Assembly (NCBI GenBank): GCA_001563995.1
Contig: LKMV01000013.1
Span: 1-15,201, forward strand
Origin: Nanohaloarchaea archaeon PL-Br10_U2g16
GTDB lineage: Archaea > Nanohalarchaeota > Nanosalinia > Nanosalinales > Nanosalinaceae
DNA length: 15,201 nucleotides
Direction of reading: 5' to 3'
Shown here: one piece after another, positions 12,909 to 15,201 of the stretch
Position numbering within the stretch: the stretch's first letter is position 1
How the letters are laid out: each line of letters starts with the position of its first letter
Position numbers and translations under genes: made by a program
The notes under the pieces: generated by a model
Seen by the model: only the letters and a program-made list of their open reading frames with translations
Told to the model about the DNA's origin: nothing
Database searches by the model: none

Positions 12909-12917
12909 GTTTTTATA
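12909..12917 (-). promoter_or_regulatory. TATA box of sepF
   Basis: CTATAAAAAC read on the minus strand lies between the UPF0147 stop and the sepF start. A transcript beginning near 12889 would have a leader of about 17 bases that still includes the AGAGGT site. Confidence 0.5.
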
Positions 12918-12925
12918 GGTAATGA

Positions 12926-13171
12926 TTAATCTAGGTTTTCAACCTTTGATGCCATGTTCCATATCTGGGTACGCGTATGCTGTTTTATGTTAGGGTCATT
13001 GCTTATGTCATCAAGTATGGAAGCGGCGGAGTTAACCCTTACAGATAGTTCTTTGTCCTCTTCCTCCAGCTGATCAGCTGCTTTCTCCAGCATGTCAGCA
13101 ACGTTAGAAGGAATGGAGTTGTTCTCAGCCATATCTCTCATTCTGGCGGCTACTGCCGAAGGGTTTCCCAT
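12926..13171 (-). CDS. UPF0147 family protein
   Basis: This 81-residue all-helical protein of the archaeal UPF0147 family has no established function. The family signature is clear in the second half: RVNSAASILDDISNDPN, then IKQHTRTQIWNMASKVENL. The first half has the expected IPSNVADMLEKAADQL helix after a short leading helix. Its start lies one base after the prefoldin stop (TAA, T, ATG), so the two are translated from one message. It is the last gene of the superoperon before sepF. The tight link to prefoldin suggests a role near protein folding or translation, but that rests on neighbours only. Confidence 0.88.
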   Translation of the reverse strand: MGNPSAVAARMRDMAENNSIPSNVADMLEKAADQLEEEDKELSVRVNSAASILDDISNDPNIKQHTRTQIWNMASKVENLD

Positions 13172-13172
13172 A

Positions 13173-13493
13173 TTACCGACCTCCCATCATCTGTTTCTGT
13201 GCTTCCTCTAACTTGTCCTGAAGTTTCTTCTCTTTCTTTTCTAGACTTTTCTTTCTGACTTCTAGGTCTTCGACTTTTTCTTCTAGCTCGTCTTCCAGCT
13301 GATCTCTATCTTTTTCCACCAGGATATTTCCTACCTGACGGTAAACTGTTCCAGAGTCTTCATCAAGCTCATTCAAAGCCTTCCTTGATTCCTGAAGCTC
13401 TGTCTCAGTCTGTTCTTTCTGCTGTAAAACTTCTTGCATCTGCTGCTGATTTTGCTGCATTTCCATCATCATCTGCTGTGCATCTTCGTCCAT
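13173..13493 (-). CDS. pfdB: Prefoldin beta subunit
   Basis: This 106-residue protein has the prefoldin beta layout. A long N-terminal helix (residues about 3-40, rich in Gln and Glu) is followed by the short hairpin segment DEDSGTVYRQVGNILVEKDRDQL (about 44-66, in blocks). A second long helix runs to about 100. The YRQVGNILVEK block is typical of the family. Beta subunits pair with alpha subunits into a hexamer with coiled-coil tentacles that holds unfolded chains and passes them to the thermosome. The alpha subunit is not in this window. The Gln-rich start and acidic helices fit the salt-adapted style of the region. It is co-transcribed with pcc1, whose stop lies six bases upstream. Confidence 0.88.
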   Translation of the reverse strand: MDEDAQQMMMEMQQNQQQMQEVLQQKEQTETELQESRKALNELDEDSGTVYRQVGNILVEKDRDQLEDELEEKVEDLEVRKKSLEKKEKKLQDKLEEAQKQMMGGR

Positions 13494-13499
13494 TTTTAA

Positions 13500-13721
13500 T
13501 CACCTTGAGTATATTTTATCCGTTAACATAGTTAACCTAAACATCGTATCCGTACATCCTCTGAGTACTCCTAACGTTTCCGTCTCGGTTTTGACCGTAA
13601 CTGTTTCCCCATCAGATTCAATATCGTAAACAACTTTTTGATCAGACTCTAGACTCATTCCTATAATCTCTGCCGTATTTTCAGGCCTTTCCAGGTCAAA
13701 ACTTATCTCCGAGGCATTCAT
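13500..13721 (-). CDS. pcc1: KEOPS complex subunit Pcc1
   Basis: This 73-residue protein has the compact alpha-beta shape of Pcc1. A beta strand (ASEISFDLER) and a helix (ENTAEIIGMSLESD) come first. Two further strands follow (KVVYDIESDGETVTVKTET in blocks), then the helix LGVLRGCTDTMFRLTMLTDKI with the family's L-R-x-x-x-D-x-x-x-R pattern. Pcc1 is the dimerising subunit of KEOPS, which makes the universal t6A base at position 37 of ANN-decoding tRNAs. Its place between rpoP and prefoldin beta in the exosome superoperon is conserved in many archaea and strengthens the call. It overlaps rpoP by four bases (13718-13721). The family is short and divergent, so context carries part of the weight. 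Confidence 0.78.
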   Translation of the reverse strand: MNASEISFDLERPENTAEIIGMSLESDQKVVYDIESDGETVTVKTETETLGVLRGCTDTMFRLTMLTDKIYSR

Positions 13722-13933
13722 ACAGCTTCTACTGTTCTCTGTGTCTCAGGTCTTTTCTTCAAAAGCACTCTGTGAGAGCAGCTAGGACAGATTACCTTCT
13801 CCTCCACAGGATCTATATCTACATCGGATTCACAGTTTACACATGTATAGCCGGAAGCCTTCTTTTCAACCTCTTCTTCTATAGCTTCGTCTTCAACTAC
13901 ATCTTCTTCGGTCTCTTCTGTCATCTTTATCAC
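13718..13933 (-). CDS. rpoP: DNA-directed RNA polymerase subunit P (Rpb12-like)
   Basis: This 71-residue small zinc-binding subunit of archaeal RNA polymerase has the zinc ribbon C31-x-x-C34 and C49-x-x-C52 (YTCVNCES and ICPSCSHRV). It ends in the basic segment LLKKRPETQRTVEAV that contacts the core enzyme. Family members are usually about 45-50 residues. The extra length is an acidic N-terminal tail (about residues 4-25, mostly Glu, Asp and Val), probably salt-related. The GTG at 13933 overlaps the eL43 stop (GTGA), the normal sign of coupling; an ATG at 13924 would remove three residues and is equally possible. It overlaps pcc1 by four bases. Confidence 0.88.
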   Translation of the reverse strand: MIKMTEETEEDVVEDEAIEEEVEKKASGYTCVNCESDVDIDPVEEKVICPSCSHRVLLKKRPETQRTVEAV

Positions 13934-14187
13934 TCATCCTCGATTCTTTCTTTTGCTTCTTCAAGTTCTTCGGTATCTACTTTCAGAGCCTTGTTAAGAA
14001 TTTCTTGAGCACCTGTATCAGGTCTGTAAGCTCCTCCAGCTACTTTTTCTCCGGTTTCCTTGTCTTTCCAGATACCTGCTGCTATTCTCTCGTAGCCTTC
14101 ATGTTCCTTCTCTGCTTCATCTACGTTTTGCCTAATCTTGCTTCCATATCTGGCTCCGAATCTTTTGGATGATCTATTTTTAGCCAT
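13930..14187 (-). CDS. rpl37ae: Ribosomal protein eL43 (L37Ae) lacking its zinc-finger cysteines
   Basis: This 85-residue large-subunit protein keeps the eL43 landmarks: RFGARYGSKIR (9-19), GIW (38-40) and the AGGAYRPDTG block (50-59). The family normally has a C4 zinc ribbon around GIW, with a CPxC pair before it and a CxxC pair after it. Here the protein contains no cysteine at all. The first pair is lost with a shortening (GYERIAAGIW), and the second is replaced by KDKETGEK. An unusual acidic helix-like tail (about 61-85) follows the normal end. It still sits in its usual place next to rpoP and the exosome genes, so it is the working copy. An AGGTGA site (14194-14199) precedes the ATG. Confidence 0.82.
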   Translation of the reverse strand: MAKNRSSKRFGARYGSKIRQNVDEAEKEHEGYERIAAGIWKDKETGEKVAGGAYRPDTGAQEILNKALKVDTEELEEAKERIEDE

Positions 14188-14226
14188 TTTAACTCACCTA
14201 TAAAGGAAATAAAGGAAGAAAGCTTT

Positions 14227-15018
14227 TTAATCCTCGACCGCTTCGTCGAGAATTTGCCGTAGCTCAGAGATTTTACCTTCTGCCTTGTCCACAATCTCCA
14301 TTACCTCATCCTGTGTCAGAGGCTGGTTGTCGCCTTTCTGCATAGCAACAACGTTTTCCCTCTCATTTATGGAAACTGTTAGCCTGGAGTCTCTTGCTTC
14401 TTCTTCCTCTCCGGTCGTGTCCCAGAGAAGCTCTCCGTTGATCTTATGTCCTGTAACTGTTACAGGCTCTTCATCAAGCGGGATATCCCTCTCTTTTTCA
14501 TCCCTTACCAGTTCATCCTCTTCCTCATTGTAAACAGGAATGAAACCGGACTTCAGTGCCGCCAATGCTGCTAAAGATGCTGCATCAATCAAGTTACCGT
14601 CATCGTTCAGGACATGTGCGTCGATAAAGATCGTCATAACTTTCTCGCCAGGCTCTATACAGAGCTCTTCTAGGTCGACAGCTTCCGACTCTCTAATTCC
14701 TCTATCTACAACCCTTGCCAGCTCGACTCCATCCTCCTGAGGAGGTCCGGATTCATACTCACGTGAAGCCATAGGAGCTAGCTCAGCGTTGGTTACGATA
14801 GTTCCTTTGTTAGGTCTGTCAGGATAAGGTTCCTCTACACCTACCTTAACTCCGACAACTATCTGAGTGTTTCCAATTTTAACATGTGCTGATCCCTCAG
14901 CTGTCTCATTGATGTAATCAGTCTCTAGCTCGATATCTCTGAACTCATCTAGATCTCTTCCATCAAGCCTTTCTCCATCTTTGACCATCTTTTTAATTGA
15001 ATCTATGTTTAGTTTCAT
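14227..15018 (-). CDS. rrp42: Exosome complex subunit Rrp42
   Basis: This 263-residue RNase PH-fold subunit pairs with Rrp41 to form the six-membered ring of the archaeal exosome, which degrades or tails RNA from the 3' end. Rrp42 is the non-catalytic partner that shapes the RNA path and active site. The family start ERLDGRDLDEFRDIELETDY is visible at about residues 16-35, followed by GSAHVKIGNTQIVVGVKVGV. The RNase PH core includes ELAPMASREYESG, RVVDRGIRESEAVDLE and the DGNLIDAASLAALAALKS helix. The highly acidic segment around 164-210 is longer than the minimum for the fold. Its ATG overlaps the rrp41 stop (TAATG at 15016-15020), with an AGGTGAA site inside the end of rrp41. Confidence 0.93.
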   Translation of the reverse strand: MKLNIDSIKKMVKDGERLDGRDLDEFRDIELETDYINETAEGSAHVKIGNTQIVVGVKVGVEEPYPDRPNKGTIVTNAELAPMASREYESGPPQEDGVELARVVDRGIRESEAVDLEELCIEPGEKVMTIFIDAHVLNDDGNLIDAASLAALAALKSGFIPVYNEEEDELVRDEKERDIPLDEEPVTVTGHKINGELLWDTTGEEEEARDSRLTVSINERENVVAMQKGDNQPLTQDEVMEIVDKAEGKISELRQILDEAVED

Positions 15019-15201
15019 TATTCCGATTCACCTCTAATTGATTCGTAGTTTTCCTGCAGTGTCTTTCTCTGTTGTTCGTAGAGATCTCTACATCCTTTCT
15101 TTGCAAGCGTAAGACATTCATCAAGGGTTTCCTGAGTAATGTCTCCATCCATCTGAAGCAGAGATATTCCTTCATCACCGTTTACAAGTGCAATCGGGAT
15201 A
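15018..15201 (-). CDS. rrp41: Exosome complex subunit Rrp41, C-terminal part (runs off the window)
   Basis: The last 60 or so codons of the catalytic RNase PH-fold subunit of the exosome are visible. The block ISLLQMDGDITQETLDECL and the helix LAKKGCRDLYEQQRKTL match the family's end. It should carry the phosphorolytic active site in the part outside the window. The stop TAA (15018-15020) shares a base with the rrp42 start, the usual tight rrp41-rrp42 coupling. The upstream partners of the superoperon are not visible. Confidence 0.88.
   Translation of the reverse strand, partial: IPIALVNGDEGISLLQMDGDITQETLDECLTLAKKGCRDLYEQQRKTLQENYESIRGESE

Noticed and set aside
1..15201. tRNA genes, rRNA, CRISPR repeats, insertion sequences or attachment sites
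   Set aside because: No cloverleaf-type sequence, regularly spaced repeat, transposase or terminal inverted repeat pair was found on either strand when reading the window. A covariance-model scan was not possible, so a very divergent tRNA or small RNA could be missed.

Overview
The window reads as a chromosomal segment of a salt-adapted archaeon. Its informational genes are archaeal: exosome Rrp41/Rrp42, RNA polymerase subunit P, Pcc1, prefoldin beta, SepF, a self-processing proteasome beta subunit and the KH/beta-CASP nuclease aCPSF1. Start sites follow TATA-like boxes either directly (leaderless) or through GGTG-type Shine-Dalgarno (SD) sites. The proteins are strongly acidic, the GC content is moderate by eye, and the genes are short and tightly packed. 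This fits a Nanohaloarchaeota-like DPANN lineage best, but that placement is an inference; a phylogeny was not possible.

Layout. Bases 1-134 hold the start of a pilin-like membrane protein on the minus strand. Bases 164-2940 carry two PIN-domain toxin-antitoxin modules around a methylthioadenosine/S-adenosylhomocysteine deaminase. Bases 2995-4113 encode a DEAD-box RNA helicase on the minus strand. Bases 4159-8910 hold the most unusual part: a minus-strand operon of two diverged GCS2-type carboxylate-amine ligases and an aspartoacylase-like zinc hydrolase, facing a second, same-length hydrolase paralogue on the plus strand across a 307-base regulatory gap. The plus-strand hydrolase has no usable AUG, GUG or UUG. 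Homology, an SD site and exact length place its start at an AUC codon.

Bases 9013-11600 carry the proteasome beta subunit and aCPSF1. aCPSF1 is interrupted by a one-base frameshift that separates its last zinc-ligand region from the rest. A small four-cysteine protein and a solitary PIN-domain protein follow, meeting tail to tail. Bases 12507-15201 are minus-strand housekeeping genes: sepF with its own promoter, then the conserved exosome superoperon, transcribed rrp41 - rrp42 - eL43 - rpoP - pcc1 - prefoldin beta - UPF0147.

How the genes work together. The right third is the RNA-processing, transcription, translation and folding core. aCPSF1 ends transcripts, the exosome degrades or tails RNA, and the helicase may help remodel it. 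The left third is toxin-antitoxin and salvage material. The central ligase/hydrolase cassette looks like a dedicated pathway that makes and breaks an amide bond; its substrate cannot be read from sequence. No tRNA, rRNA, CRISPR array or insertion sequence was seen.
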